A program made the translations under genes and the position numbers. Under the pieces are notes generated by a model, which saw only the letters and a list, made by a program, of their open reading frames with translations, made no database searches and had not been told where the DNA came from. 64,000 nt of DNA from Rummeliibacillus sp963792445 (GTDB lineage: Bacteria; Bacillota; Bacilli; Bacillales_A; Planococcaceae): the NCBI GenBank assembly GCA_963792445.1, contig CAWBWO010000009.1, forward strand, positions 124,001 through 188,000. Reading direction: 5' to 3'. Positions 44,276 through 53,839 of the stretch are shown here, piece after piece. Within the stretch, counting starts at the first letter, position 1, and the number at the start of each line of letters is the position of its first letter.

Positions 44276-45298
44276 ATGGCAAAATTGTATTACAACCAAG
44301 ACATCAATGAAAAAGTACTAGAAGGTAAAAAAATCGCAATCATCGGTTACGGTTCTCAAGGTCATGCACATGCACAAAATCTTAAAGAATCAGGATTCGA
44401 TGTACGTGTTGGGATCCGCCCAGGGAATTCAGCAGAAAGAGCAAAAAATGACGGTCTTGAAGTGAAATCTGTAAAAGAAGCAGCTGCAGAAGCAGATGTA
44501 ATCATGATCCTACTTCCAGATGAAAAACAAAAAGAAGTTTACGAAAACGAAATTGCAGAAGGCCTACAAGCTGGCAATGCATTAGTATTCGCACACGGCT
44601 TCAACATCCATTACAAACAAATCGTACCTCCTGCTGATGTAGACGTATTCTTAGTAGCTCCAAAAGGTCCTGGACATTTAGTTCGCCGCACATACGTTGC
44701 TGGAGCAGGTGTTCCTGCACTAGTTGGTGTTTATCAAGATGCAACTGGTCAAGCAAAAGAAATCGGTCTTGCTTATGCAAAAGGTATTGGCGGTGCTCGT
44801 GCTGGTGTTCTTGAAACAACTTTCAAAGAAGAAACAGAAACAGATCTATTCGGGGAACAAGCAGTTCTTTGTGGTGGTGTAACTCACTTAATCAAAGCTG
44901 GTTTCGAAACTTTAGTTGAAGCTGGATATGAACCAGAAAGTGCATACTTCGAATGCCTTCACGAAATGAAACTAATCGTAGACTTAATCTACGAAGGAGG
45001 CTTCTCTAACATGCGTTATTCAATCTCTGATACTGCTGAATGGGGCGATTATGTATCAGGTCCACGCGTGATTACTGAAGATGTTAAAGCAAATATGAAA
45101 GCTGTATTAACAGACATCCAAAACGGTAAATTCGCAAAAGAATGGATCGAAGAAAACCAAAACGGTCGTCCTAAATACAATGCAATCAAAAAAGCTGAAA
45201 CAGAACATCAAATCGAAAAAGTTGGCGAAGAATTACGTGCTATGATGCCATTCGTAGGCCAAAAAGTGAATAAAGAAACTGTAAGTACTAAAGCTTAA
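44276..45298 (+). CDS. ilvC: ketol-acid reductoisomerase
   Basis: NADPH- and magnesium-dependent isomeroreductase converting acetolactate to dihydroxyisovalerate. 340 residues, class I. The dinucleotide motif is KKIAIIGYGSQGHAHAQNL, followed by APKGPGHLVRRTYVAGAGVPAL and the metal-binding EETETDLFGEQAVLCGG. Ribosome site CAGGGGGAA. Downstream lies a hairpin and then leuB, not leuA. Confidence 0.96.
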   Translation: MAKLYYNQDINEKVLEGKKIAIIGYGSQGHAHAQNLKESGFDVRVGIRPGNSAERAKNDGLEVKSVKEAAAEADVIMILLPDEKQKEVYENEIAEGLQAGNALVFAHGFNIHYKQIVPPADVDVFLVAPKGPGHLVRRTYVAGAGVPALVGVYQDATGQAKEIGLAYAKGIGGARAGVLETTFKEETETDLFGEQAVLCGGVTHLIKAGFETLVEAGYEPESAYFECLHEMKLIVDLIYEGGFSNMRYSISDTAEWGDYVSGPRVITEDVKANMKAVLTDIQNGKFAKEWIEENQNGRPKYNAIKKAETEHQIEKVGEELRAMMPFVGQKVNKETVSTKA

Positions 45299-45357
45299 GC
45301 AACACTTGAAAGTAAGCTGGATGTATATCTATAGGTTACTTTGATTAATTACAACTT

Positions 45358-45381
45358 AAAGAAGCAGTACGCTGCTTCTTT
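45358..45381 (+). terminator. perfect hairpin between ilvC and leuB
   Basis: AAAGAAGCAG and CTGCTTCTTT around a four-base loop TACG. Only a short T stretch is present, within the stem, so it may act as a weak terminator or an mRNA stability element at the point where leuA is usually found. Confidence 0.55.
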
Positions 45382-45458
45382 AAGCCAATTAGGTATATAA
45401 CTTGCATCTATTTTATATTTAAGAGAAATGTTAGTTAAGTATAGGGGGGAGAGTTTTT

Positions 45459-46559
45459 ATGGAAAAGAATATAACAGTTTTACCTGGCGATGGTATTGGT
45501 CCTGAAGTTGTTGCCTCTGCAGTTGAAGTTTTAAAAGCTGTTGGCAAAAGATTTCAACATACATTTCATATTGCGTTTGCAACAATTGGCGGTGCTGCAA
45601 TTGATCAGCATGAGGATCCACTTCCAAAAGAAACAATTGAATTATGTGAACAAAGTGATGCAATCCTTTTAGGAGCAGTAGGTGGCCCAAAATGGGATCA
45701 AAACCCTGCTGAATTAAGACCTGAAAAAGGATTACTCCGAATTCGGAAACATTTTGATTTATTCTCGAATTTACGTCCAGTTCAAGCCATTCCATCACTC
45801 ATAAAAGCTTCTCCTCTAAAAGATGAATTAGTAAAAGACGTTGATTTACTAATTGTTCGTGAGCTTACAGGTGGACTATATTTTGGTGAACCACGTAACC
45901 GAACAAATGAAGAAGCATTAGATTCACTTGTATACAGCCGTCCTGAAATTGAACGAATCGTCGAAAATGCATTTGAATTAGCTCGTATTCGTAAAGGCAA
46001 ACTTACATCTGTAGATAAAGCGAATGTTCTTGAAACTTCCCGTTTATGGAGACAAATTGTTGAAGAGAAAAAAGCACAGTATCCAGATGTTGAAGTAGAG
46101 CATAGTTTAGTCGATTCTACGGCAATGAAATTAATTACAAACCCAGGTGCATATGATGTCATTGTGACTGAAAATATGTTTGGAGATATTTTAAGTGATG
46201 AAGCATCCGTTATCACAGGGTCTCTTGGCGTATTACCATCAGCAAGTATTCGTTCTGACAATTTTGGATTATATGAACCAGTCCATGGTTCTGCACCAGA
46301 AATCGCTGGAAAAGGTATTGCCAACCCAGCCGCAACGATTCTATCTGTAGCCATGATGTTACGTTACTCATTCGGTTTACAAGAAGAAGCTGCTGAAATA
46401 GAACGTGCAGTAAATGCAGTATTTGAAGACGGTTATTTCACTGCAGATTTAGCGACACAAGGTAGCCGTGCTCTTACAACGAATGAATGGACAGAAAAAG
46501 TGTTAAATGAAATCGACACAAGTTTTGTTTCAGATAGTATTATGACTACTTATATATAG
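45459..46559 (+). CDS. leuB: 3-isopropylmalate dehydrogenase
   Basis: NAD-dependent oxidative decarboxylase of leucine synthesis, 366 residues. NITVLPGDGIGPEVV at the start, LLGAVGGPKWD, RELTGGLYFGEPR, and the isocitrate/isopropylmalate dehydrogenase signature NMFGDILSDEASVITGSLG are present. The start follows AGGGGGGAGAG. Confidence 0.95.
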   Translation: MEKNITVLPGDGIGPEVVASAVEVLKAVGKRFQHTFHIAFATIGGAAIDQHEDPLPKETIELCEQSDAILLGAVGGPKWDQNPAELRPEKGLLRIRKHFDLFSNLRPVQAIPSLIKASPLKDELVKDVDLLIVRELTGGLYFGEPRNRTNEEALDSLVYSRPEIERIVENAFELARIRKGKLTSVDKANVLETSRLWRQIVEEKKAQYPDVEVEHSLVDSTAMKLITNPGAYDVIVTENMFGDILSDEASVITGSLGVLPSASIRSDNFGLYEPVHGSAPEIAGKGIANPAATILSVAMMLRYSFGLQEEAAEIERAVNAVFEDGYFTADLATQGSRALTTNEWTEKVLNEIDTSFVSDSIMTTYI

Positions 46560-46576
46560 AAAAAAGGTGAAGAATA

Positions 46577-47986
46577 ATGGGGAAAAATATAATAGAAAAA
46601 GTGTGGAACCAACACGTAGTTTATCATGAGGATGGGAAACCAGATTTACTCTACATCGATCTTCATTTAATTCACGAAGTGACTTCACCACAAGCATTTG
46701 AAGGACTTCGTTTAAATAATCGTAAAGTACGTCGTCCAGATTTATGCTATGCAACGATGGATCACAATGTACCAACAAAAAATTTGCCAGTCATCAATGA
46801 TCCAATTGCGAAAACACAAATCAACACATTGGCTAAGAACTGTGAAGAATTTGGAATTGAATTAGCAGATATGGGTCATCCAGACCAAGGGATTGTGCAT
46901 GTCATTGGACCACAACTTGGTTTAACACAACCTGGTAAAACCATCGTTTGTGGTGATTCTCACACATCTACACATGGTGCTTTCGGTGCGATTGCATTTG
47001 GTATCGGAACAAGTGAAGTAGAACATGTATTATCAACACAAACACTTTGGCAAAGTAAACCAAAAACAATGCAAATTCATGTGAATGGTGAACTAGGATT
47101 TGGCGTTACTGCGAAAGATATTATTCTTGCAATTATCGCAAAATTCGGAATTGATGTGGGTACTGGTCACATCGTAGAATTTACAGGTGATGCAATCCAT
47201 AAATTATCAATGGAAGAACGTATGACAATTTGCAATATGTCTATTGAAGCTGGTGCTAAAGCTGGATTAATTAGCCCTGATGACATTACTGTTGACTATA
47301 TTGAAGGTCGTCGTTATGCTCCACAAGGCGAAAAATTCGAAGAAGCAAAAGAATATTGGTTATCACTTGCTTCAGATGAAGATGCAACTTATGACAAAAC
47401 ACTTGTGATTGAAGCATCTGAAATCGAACCATTTGTAACATGGGGAACAAATCCTTCCATGGGTTCAGGCATTTCAAAAAATGTACCATCTGCTGCTGAT
47501 TACGTGGACGAATCAGATAAACAAGCATTACAAAAAGCGCTTACTTATATGGATTTAGAAGAAGGCACGCCATTAACGAATATTGAAATTCAAAATGTGT
47601 TCATCGGTTCATGTACAAATTCACGTTTACATGATTTACGCTCAGCAGCTTCTGTTATTAAAGGCAAAAAAGTACATCCAAATGTTCGTGCAATTGTCGT
47701 TCCTGGTTCTTACTCTGTCAAAAAACAAGCAGAAGAAGAAGGCATCGATCAAATTTTTAAAGATGCAGGATTTGAATGGCGCGAATCAGGATGCAGTATG
47801 TGTCTTGCCATGAACGATGATGTTGTACCAGCTGGTGAACGCTGTGCTTCTACATCCAACCGTAACTTCGAAGGACGCCAAGGTGCAGGCTCAAGAACAC
47901 ATCTTGTAAGTCCACCAATGGCTGCAGCAGCTGCAATCGCTGGTCATTTTGTAGATGTTCGTGAAATTATGAATGTACCTGTGTAA
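46577..47986 (+). CDS. leuC: isopropylmalate isomerase large subunit
   Basis: Aconitase-family Fe-S subunit, 469 residues. VCGDSHTSTHGAFGAIAFGIGTSEVEHVL, the cluster cysteines in VFIGSCTNSRLHDLR and SGCSMCLAMNDD, and ASTSNRNFEGRQG are all present. It works as a heterodimer with LeuD, whose gene begins 15 bases further. 17 bases separate it from leuB. Confidence 0.95.
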   Translation: MGKNIIEKVWNQHVVYHEDGKPDLLYIDLHLIHEVTSPQAFEGLRLNNRKVRRPDLCYATMDHNVPTKNLPVINDPIAKTQINTLAKNCEEFGIELADMGHPDQGIVHVIGPQLGLTQPGKTIVCGDSHTSTHGAFGAIAFGIGTSEVEHVLSTQTLWQSKPKTMQIHVNGELGFGVTAKDIILAIIAKFGIDVGTGHIVEFTGDAIHKLSMEERMTICNMSIEAGAKAGLISPDDITVDYIEGRRYAPQGEKFEEAKEYWLSLASDEDATYDKTLVIEASEIEPFVTWGTNPSMGSGISKNVPSAADYVDESDKQALQKALTYMDLEEGTPLTNIEIQNVFIGSCTNSRLHDLRSAASVIKGKKVHPNVRAIVVPGSYSVKKQAEEEGIDQIFKDAGFEWRESGCSMCLAMNDDVVPAGERCASTSNRNFEGRQGAGSRTHLVSPPMAAAAAIAGHFVDVREIMNVPV

Positions 47987-48000
47987 GGGAGGCGTAAACT

Positions 48001-48592
48001 ATGGAACCTATTAATGTTGTAAAAAGTGTCATTACACCTTTAAATCGAAAAAACGTGGACACGGATCAAATTATTTCAAAAGAATTTCTAAAACGAATTG
48101 AACGCACTGGATTTGGTCAATACGTTTTCTATCACTGGCGTTTTGACCAAAACGGTAATCCAATTGAAGACTTCGTATTAAACCAATCCCAATACAAAGG
48201 CTCAAAAATCTTAGTAGCTCATGAAAACTTTGGTTGTGGTTCTTCTCGTGAACATGCACCATGGGCAATCTTGGATTATGGTTTTAATGTAGTGGTTGCT
48301 CCAAGTTTCGCTGACATTTTCCATAATAACTGCTTCAAAAATGGTATCTTACCAATTGAATTAAAAGTACCTGAAATTGAAGAGTTATTAGCAAAAGGTG
48401 AACAATCTGTATCTAGATGCAGAAGTCAACCTACAAGAACAAACTTTAACAGCTGATGGTAAAGTGTATCACTTTGACATCGATCCTTACTATAAAGAAA
48501 TGCTGTTAAACGGTTGGGATGAAATTGCATTAACATTTAAGTATGAAGATGAAATTAAAAAGTTTGAAGAAAAACGACTTCAATTCGTTTAA
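48001..48592 (+). CDS. leuD: isopropylmalate isomerase small subunit (frameshifted as read)
   Basis: Swivel-domain partner of LeuC. DTDQIISKEFLKRIERTGFGQ and NFGCGSSREHAPWAILDYGF are typical. Near 48413 the frame shifts; removing one base joins LLAKGEQSV to LDAEVNLQEQTLTADGKVYHFDIDP and gives about 196 residues, the usual size, matching the length of 3n+1. Ribosome site AGGGAGGCG. Last gene of the block; a terminator follows. Confidence 0.88.
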
Positions 48593-48621
48593 TATCAGGT
48601 AAATAAGTAGTAGTCAAAATG

Positions 48622-48676
48622 AAAAACTATCGAATAAGTCTAAGTAATTGGCTTTTCGATAGTTTTCTATTTTTCC
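48622..48676 (+). terminator. terminator of the ilv-leu block
   Basis: AAAACTATCGAA and TTCGATAGTTTT perfect arms around a 20-base loop, followed by a T-rich tail. Confidence 0.85.
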
Positions 48677-48696
48677 TTCCTTGATACATAATCTTT

Positions 48697-49188
48697 TTAA
48701 CACCAAACGATTATTTTATAAGGGGTAGTTTGAGCAGGGATGCTTCTAGTGGTAGGACCATATATTACAATGAGGTTTCGATTTGCAGGATTTTTTGAAA
48801 AAGGTTGGCCATTTGTGAGTAAGATAATGGTATAAGGAGAGAGGTTTAATTTTAATTGACCGTCACTACTTAGGAATTGGCTATCAAAAAAGTCTACTTT
48901 TACATTTTGGTAATGATTTCCCTTCGCAACAACAAGTGCTTGATATTGTGGTGGGTATATCAATGGAACAGGTGCATTTCCATCATAATATCCAGTTACA
49001 CTATCCCCGATATTAACGATTTCCTGGTTTACAAAGTAAGTAGTAGGTGAGATCACAAAATTGACGATGCCACCACCCATATTTTCTACCGTCATTAGAC
49101 GATAACAACCTTCACCTTCCCCATTTTGCCCAATCATAAAATCATTGATCTGTGTAACCGTTCCTTGAAAAGATTTAAAATTTACCAT
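48697..49188 (-). CDS. hypothetical beta-rich protein
   Basis: 163 residues, strongly beta-stranded, no signal peptide (MVNFKSFQGTVTQINDFMIGQNGEGEGCYRLMTVEN...). It resembles small OB-like or coat-type proteins in pattern only; I do not recognise the family. ATG 49188 is chosen, as AGAGG lies seven bases before it, while ATG 49194 is too near. Monocistronic. Confidence 0.6.
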   Translation of the reverse strand: MVNFKSFQGTVTQINDFMIGQNGEGEGCYRLMTVENMGGGIVNFVISPTTYFVNQEIVNIGDSVTGYYDGNAPVPLIYPPQYQALVVAKGNHYQNVKVDFFDSQFLSSDGQLKLNLSPYTIILLTNGQPFSKNPANRNLIVIYGPTTRSIPAQTTPYKIIVWC

Positions 49189-49389
49189 AGCCATTCCTCT
49201 CTATATAAATACTTATTTTCTTATTTTAATTTATGTAAGATTTGCGAGATGGGTGACAAGGAATGGATTTTAGGGGATTATCGGATTATTAGATAGCGAG
49301 TATTACCTATTCTAAATATCCATCTTATATCATTTTTTTCAGTAGCTTTAAGATAATTTAGTGATTCTGAAATATACAGGAGGACTATT

Positions 49390-49950
49390 TTGCTTACAAA
49401 TTTATACTTAGTACGACATGCACACTCTACCTATACACCAGATGAACTTGGGAGACCTTTATCTACAATTGGTTACTCAGATGCCCAAAGAATTAGTAAA
49501 CTTCTCATTAAAGAGAACATAGATATTGTGATTTCTAGTCCATATAAAAGGGCGATTCAAACGGTTGAGGGAATTGCCAAGACTAATGGAAAAGAAGTTA
49601 TAATCGTAGATGATTTTAAGGAACGGAAACTGTCTGATCAACCTGTTAAGGATTTTAATTTAGCTATAACAAAAGTGTGGAAGGAACCTAGCTTTTCATG
49701 GAATGGTGGTGAATCTAATAGTATTGCCCAGAAAAGAGGGGTTAAGGCAACTTTAAGGCTATTAAATAAATATGAAAATAAAAATACTGTTGTAGGAACG
49801 CACGGTAATATCATGGTTCTTATCATGAATTATTTTAATAGTTACTATGGGTTTAGTTTTTGGAAACAACTAGATATGCCAGATATTTATAAACTAGCAT
49901 TCGATAAAACGGAGCTGAAAGAAGTAAAAAGGATTTGGTATAGAATTTAA
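49390..49950 (+). CDS. histidine phosphatase family protein
   Basis: 186 residues. The phosphohistidine motif is YLVRHAHSTYTPDELGRPLSTIG (RHA instead of the usual RHG), with SSPYKRAIQT and the second histidine in VVGTHGNIMV. Fits the phosphoglycerate-mutase-like phosphatases; the substrate is unknown. TTG 49390 follows AGGAGGACTA. A weak hairpin follows the stop. Confidence 0.82.
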   Translation: MLTNLYLVRHAHSTYTPDELGRPLSTIGYSDAQRISKLLIKENIDIVISSPYKRAIQTVEGIAKTNGKEVIIVDDFKERKLSDQPVKDFNLAITKVWKEPSFSWNGGESNSIAQKRGVKATLRLLNKYENKNTVVGTHGNIMVLIMNYFNSYYGFSFWKQLDMPDIYKLAFDKTELKEVKRIWYRI

Positions 49951-50006
49951 ACATACAAATTAGTAAATCCCGCAACTTATAGTGTTGCAGGATTTGCTTG
50001 GTTTGA

Positions 50007-51014
50007 TTAGTTTTCTTCTTCAAAATAGATTTTGTAATACTTACGATTTGTTGCTTCATCATAGCCGACTTCAATTAGTTCATCCATATGATCGATATTC
50101 GGTAAATTCACTTGAATTTCAATATTGGAATCGAGCTTAATTTTTCGTTTATAGCCTTTTTCTGCCTTTTCAATCGCACTCTCTGAAATTACTGTTTCGT
50201 AAGGTTTTACGGTATTTACAATGACATCTTTTTGTACCGGTTCTACTGCTTCAAATACCGTTTCAATATAGTCATTTACTTGAAATTCTTCTTCATTTCT
50301 AAAATAATCGAGCGTTTTGTTTAAATAGCCAAGTTTCTCTGTATTCGAATAACTGTCTTCTTTTAAAATAAGTTTTTTACATTCTGTTAATGCTAGATTC
50401 GTTTTATGATAATATTCATCCGCTACTTTTACCTTTAAAAAGTGCTCTTGCCAGTAGACAACATCTTCTTTTCTTTTTGTTTTTATAAAAACAGCAGGTG
50501 CTTTGTCTGCACCCATATCCACGATTACGGCCATATTATTGATTTTCTTCACGTTAATACCATCAATGCCATTCACAATCATCTTGTTTTGTTCGTTTTT
50601 GACATCTAAAAATATTTCTTTTTCATCAATTTTGACAATGGCAATGACCTTTTTTGCTTCTGTTGTATTCCATAAACAATTTTTGAATAGTCCAATAAAC
50701 AATTCTCCGCTTTTAATATTTGGATGCTGGGATGCGGAATGTAAGTGTGTGGCGATATTTTTCGATTGTTCAAGGAAACGATCCTCTTGTTCGAAAATAG
50801 ACTTCACATACGTATACACTTCATTTAATTCAATATTCGTTTCGTGAAAAAATTCGTATTGCTGATCCCAATCAATTTTGTTAAATGCTAATTGCGTAAA
50901 GGCTGCTTCTAGCATAACTTCTGGCTGTGAAAAAGCCTCTTCACCCAAAACAAGCACGTCACTAACATGATGTACTATATATTGTGCTAATTTACTTTCA
51001 TTTACTTCTAACAT
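50007..51014 (-). CDS. nucleoid-associated protein (YejK/NdpA family)
   Basis: 335 residues. The family pattern of 37-kDa nucleoid-associated proteins is seen: QYIVHHVSDVLVLGEEAF at the start, SGELFIGLFKNCLWNTTEAKKVIAIVKIDEKE, and a C-terminal beta-rich end with YDEATNRKYYKIYFEEEN. Function in Firmicutes is not well known. ATG 51014 is chosen, with AAGGGTG six bases before; GTG 51023 overlaps this site. Confidence 0.75.
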   Translation of the reverse strand: MLEVNESKLAQYIVHHVSDVLVLGEEAFSQPEVMLEAAFTQLAFNKIDWDQQYEFFHETNIELNEVYTYVKSIFEQEDRFLEQSKNIATHLHSASQHPNIKSGELFIGLFKNCLWNTTEAKKVIAIVKIDEKEIFLDVKNEQNKMIVNGIDGINVKKINNMAVIVDMGADKAPAVFIKTKRKEDVVYWQEHFLKVKVADEYYHKTNLALTECKKLILKEDSYSNTEKLGYLNKTLDYFRNEEEFQVNDYIETVFEAVEPVQKDVIVNTVKPYETVISESAIEKAEKGYKRKIKLDSNIEIQVNLPNIDHMDELIEVGYDEATNRKYYKIYFEEEN

Positions 51015-51376
51015 GGTATTCACCCTTAAATTAATAGATATAGATAATATATCATATCATCCAACTCACAATTTTTACACGTATTTTTTAAAACTATAGA
51101 TTGATGATTTTTTATCCTCCAACCATTCACTCAATTTTTTGCGTTTTGACAATTATTAGTGATTTTAACAGTGGATTTTGTCTATACATTTCATCTTATA
51201 ATAAATATATTGACAATTTAGATAATTTTAAATTATATTTCTATTATACTATCTTGCAAAATAACTTTGATTTTGTCAGAAAGCTTACCTTTAACTAGTG
51301 AATTATTTTTTTAAAAAAAATCTTATTATTTTATTGCAAAGTAGTCGAGCAACGCTTACAAAGGGGGATGTACATA
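51015..51376. other. 362-base intergenic region, AT-rich
   Basis: Divergent promoters for the nucleoid-associated protein and the permease must lie here. No riboswitch (in particular no lysine L-box) and no convincing ORF are seen. Confidence 0.5.
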
Positions 51377-52873
51377 TTGACATTACAGCAAGAGCAACAA
51401 AGTATTAGATTGAAAAAAGGGGAAAAAGCTCATGAAGAAAATCAAGGTAATCAGCATTTAGAAAGAAAACTAAAATCCCGACATTTAACGATGATTTCGA
51501 TTGGTGGGGCAATCGGTACAGGATTATTCTTAAGTAGTGGTGCTGCTATTCATACGGCTGGACCAGGGGGGGCGCTACTTGGATATGCATTAGTTGGTGC
51601 AATGGTCTATTTTGTTATGACTAGTTTAGGAGAATTAGCAGCTTACATGCCAACGAGTGGTTCATTTAGTACATATGCTTCAAGATTTGTAGACCCTGCA
51701 TTTGGTTTTGCCATAGGCTGGACGTATTGGTTTAACTGGGCTATGACGATTGCTGCTGAATTAACAGCTTCAACGATGATTATGAAATTCTGGCTTCCTG
51801 ATAGTCCGTCATGGGTATGGAGCGGTTTATTTTTAGCTATTATTTTTCTATTAAACTTTTTATCCGTAAAAGGTTACGGTGAAGGGGAATATTGGCTTTC
51901 CTTTATTAAGGTTAGTGCAATTATCATCTTCTTAATCGTCGGGATCCTGATGATTTTTGGCATTATGGGTGGAGAAGCAGTTGGTTTTAAAAACTTCACA
52001 GTGGATGCTGCACCTTTTCCAAGTGGCATTGTTGGTGTATTTATTGTCTTTATTGCTGCAGGCTTTTCGTTCCAAGGAACAGAAATTGTGGGTGTTGCAG
52101 CTGGGGAAAGTGAAGATCCTGCCAAAAACGTTCCAAAAGCAGTAAATAGTGTATTCTGGAGAATTTTACTTTTCTATGTTTTGGCTATCTTCGTTATTGG
52201 ACTGTTAATTCCTTATACGAATTCAAGTTTACAAAATGAAAGTGTTATGGTTAGTCCATTTACATTAATTTTGAAAAAAGCAGGTATTGCATTTGCAGCC
52301 TCACTGATGAATGCAGTCATTTTGACAGCTGTTTTATCTGCAGGAAACTCAAGCGTATATGCATCTACTAGAATGTTGTATTCCATGGCTAAAGCAGGAC
52401 AAGCTCCACAAATCTTTGCAAAACTAAATAAGCGCGGTGTACCAGTTGCGAGTATGATCTTTACTTGTGCAATCGGGGCTCTTGCATTCTTAGCTTCTTT
52501 CTTTGGAGATGGTCAAGTATACCTTTGGTTAATGAATGCAATCGGTATTACTGGATTTATATTCTGGTTAGGAATTTCTGTTAGTCATTATCGATTCCGT
52601 AAAGGCTTTTTAGCTCAAGGACATTCGTTGGATGAACTACCATACAAGGCAAAACTATTCCCACTTGGCCCAATTTTCGCGATCTTCTGTGGGATAGTTG
52701 TCATTCTAGCTCAAAACTTCCAAGCATTCCTATCAGATCAAGTTGACTGGGGAAGTGTAATCGCTGCATACCTAGGAATTCCATTTTTCCTAATCTTATT
52801 ATTTGGCTATAAACTAGTTAGAAAATCAAAAGTTGTAAAACTGGAAGAAATGAATTTTAAATTTGAAGATTAA
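51377..52873 (+). CDS. amino acid permease, LysP-like
   Basis: 498 residues and about 12 helices, of the amino acid-polyamine-organocation superfamily. LKSRHLTMISIGGAIGTGLFLSSG is the helix 1 signature of the amino acid transporter (AAT) group; PTSGSFSTYASRFVDPAFGFAIGWTYWFNW follows. The pattern is closest to lysine-type permeases (LysP), but specificity is uncertain. TTG 51377 is chosen, with AAGGGGGATG before; the in-frame ATG 51368 sits inside that site. Confidence 0.85.
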   Translation: MTLQQEQQSIRLKKGEKAHEENQGNQHLERKLKSRHLTMISIGGAIGTGLFLSSGAAIHTAGPGGALLGYALVGAMVYFVMTSLGELAAYMPTSGSFSTYASRFVDPAFGFAIGWTYWFNWAMTIAAELTASTMIMKFWLPDSPSWVWSGLFLAIIFLLNFLSVKGYGEGEYWLSFIKVSAIIIFLIVGILMIFGIMGGEAVGFKNFTVDAAPFPSGIVGVFIVFIAAGFSFQGTEIVGVAAGESEDPAKNVPKAVNSVFWRILLFYVLAIFVIGLLIPYTNSSLQNESVMVSPFTLILKKAGIAFAASLMNAVILTAVLSAGNSSVYASTRMLYSMAKAGQAPQIFAKLNKRGVPVASMIFTCAIGALAFLASFFGDGQVYLWLMNAIGITGFIFWLGISVSHYRFRKGFLAQGHSLDELPYKAKLFPLGPIFAIFCGIVVILAQNFQAFLSDQVDWGSVIAAYLGIPFFLILLFGYKLVRKSKVVKLEEMNFKFED

Positions 52874-52885
52874 TAATTAAAAATT

Positions 52886-52938
52886 AAAACTGCTGTGCCA
52901 AAGTGAACAATTACACACTTTGGTACAGTTTTTTTACT
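52886..52938 (+). terminator. terminator of the permease gene
   Basis: AAACTG..TGCCAAAGTG / CACTTTGGTACAGTTT hairpin with a seven-T run. Confidence 0.85.
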
Positions 52939-53029
52939 TTTTAACTCCTGATTAGAAACAGAAGCCACATGTAAAACGAAATAGAATGAATATTTAAATA
53001 AAATGAAAATATTAATTTATTAAAATAGT

Positions 53030-53058
53030 TTGAAAATACAGCGGTGCAGGTGTACGAT
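53030..53058 (+). promoter_or_regulatory. lutABC promoter
   Basis: TTGAAA at 53030-53035, a 17-base spacer and TACGAT at 53053-53058, 50 bases before lutA. Confidence 0.5.
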
Positions 53059-53108
53059 TGAAATCATAAGTAATAGGATGGCCAAGCTATGGTCAAGGGG
53101 GTTTATAA

Positions 53109-53825
53109 ATGAAAGTTTCACTATTTGCAACATGTATTGTTGATATGTTTCAAACAGACGTTGGGAAAGCAACAGTTGAACTATTAGAAAGATTAGGATG
53201 CGAAATTGTCTTCCCATCTGGTCAAGTTTGTTGTGGTCAACCTGCGTACAACTCAGGTTATGTCAAAGACGCAAAAGAACCAATGAAAAAAATGATTGAT
53301 ACTTTTCTAGACGCAGAGGTGATCGTAGCACCCTCTGGCTCTTGTGCATATATGTTCAAAGAATATCCAAAAGTATTCCAAGATGATCCAATCTATTATG
53401 AAAAAGCTAAAAAAGTAGCTTCAAAAACGTATGAATTAACAGACTTTATCGTCAATGTATTAAAAGTGGAAGATGTAGGTGCAAAATTAGAAGGAAAAGC
53501 TACATACCACCCTTCATGTCATATGACGAGACTTTTAGGCGTTTCAGAATCTCCAAAAAAACTATTAAGCCATGTAGAAGGACTTGAAATGGTAGAGTTG
53601 CCAAATAGCTTTAATTGCTGTGGGTTCGGTGGGACATTCTCTGTGAAAATGGGTAATATCTCTGAACAAATGGTAGATGAAAAAGTAGATAGCGCGCTTG
53701 AGACTGGTGCAAACTACTTAATCGGTGCAGATGGAGGTTGCTTGATGAATATCGGTGGCCGAATGCATAGACGAGGCGAAAAAGTCAAAGTAATGCATAT
53801 CGCAGAAGTTCTAAACCACCATTAA
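53109..53825 (+). CDS. lutA: L-lactate utilisation protein A (Fe-S oxidoreductase)
   Basis: 238 residues with two cysteine-rich CCG motifs: SGQVCCGQPAYNSG and NSFNCCGFGGTFSVKMG. These bind Fe-S or heterodisulfide-type cofactors. With LutB and LutC it oxidises L-lactate to pyruvate. Starts MKVSLFATCIVDMFQ, as in B. subtilis LutA (YvfV). lutB follows after 14 bases. Confidence 0.94.
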   Translation: MKVSLFATCIVDMFQTDVGKATVELLERLGCEIVFPSGQVCCGQPAYNSGYVKDAKEPMKKMIDTFLDAEVIVAPSGSCAYMFKEYPKVFQDDPIYYEKAKKVASKTYELTDFIVNVLKVEDVGAKLEGKATYHPSCHMTRLLGVSESPKKLLSHVEGLEMVELPNSFNCCGFGGTFSVKMGNISEQMVDEKVDSALETGANYLIGADGGCLMNIGGRMHRRGEKVKVMHIAEVLNHH

Positions 53826-53839
53826 AGGGGCGAGATAAA

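Noticed and set aside
45457..46354. Antisense ORFs over leuB
   Set aside because: Frame shadows of leuB; biased composition and no start signals.
51101..51298. 65-residue ORF in the AT-rich spacer before the permease gene
   Set aside because: No ribosome site, low-complexity composition and no recognisable pattern; typical of chance ORFs in AT-rich DNA.
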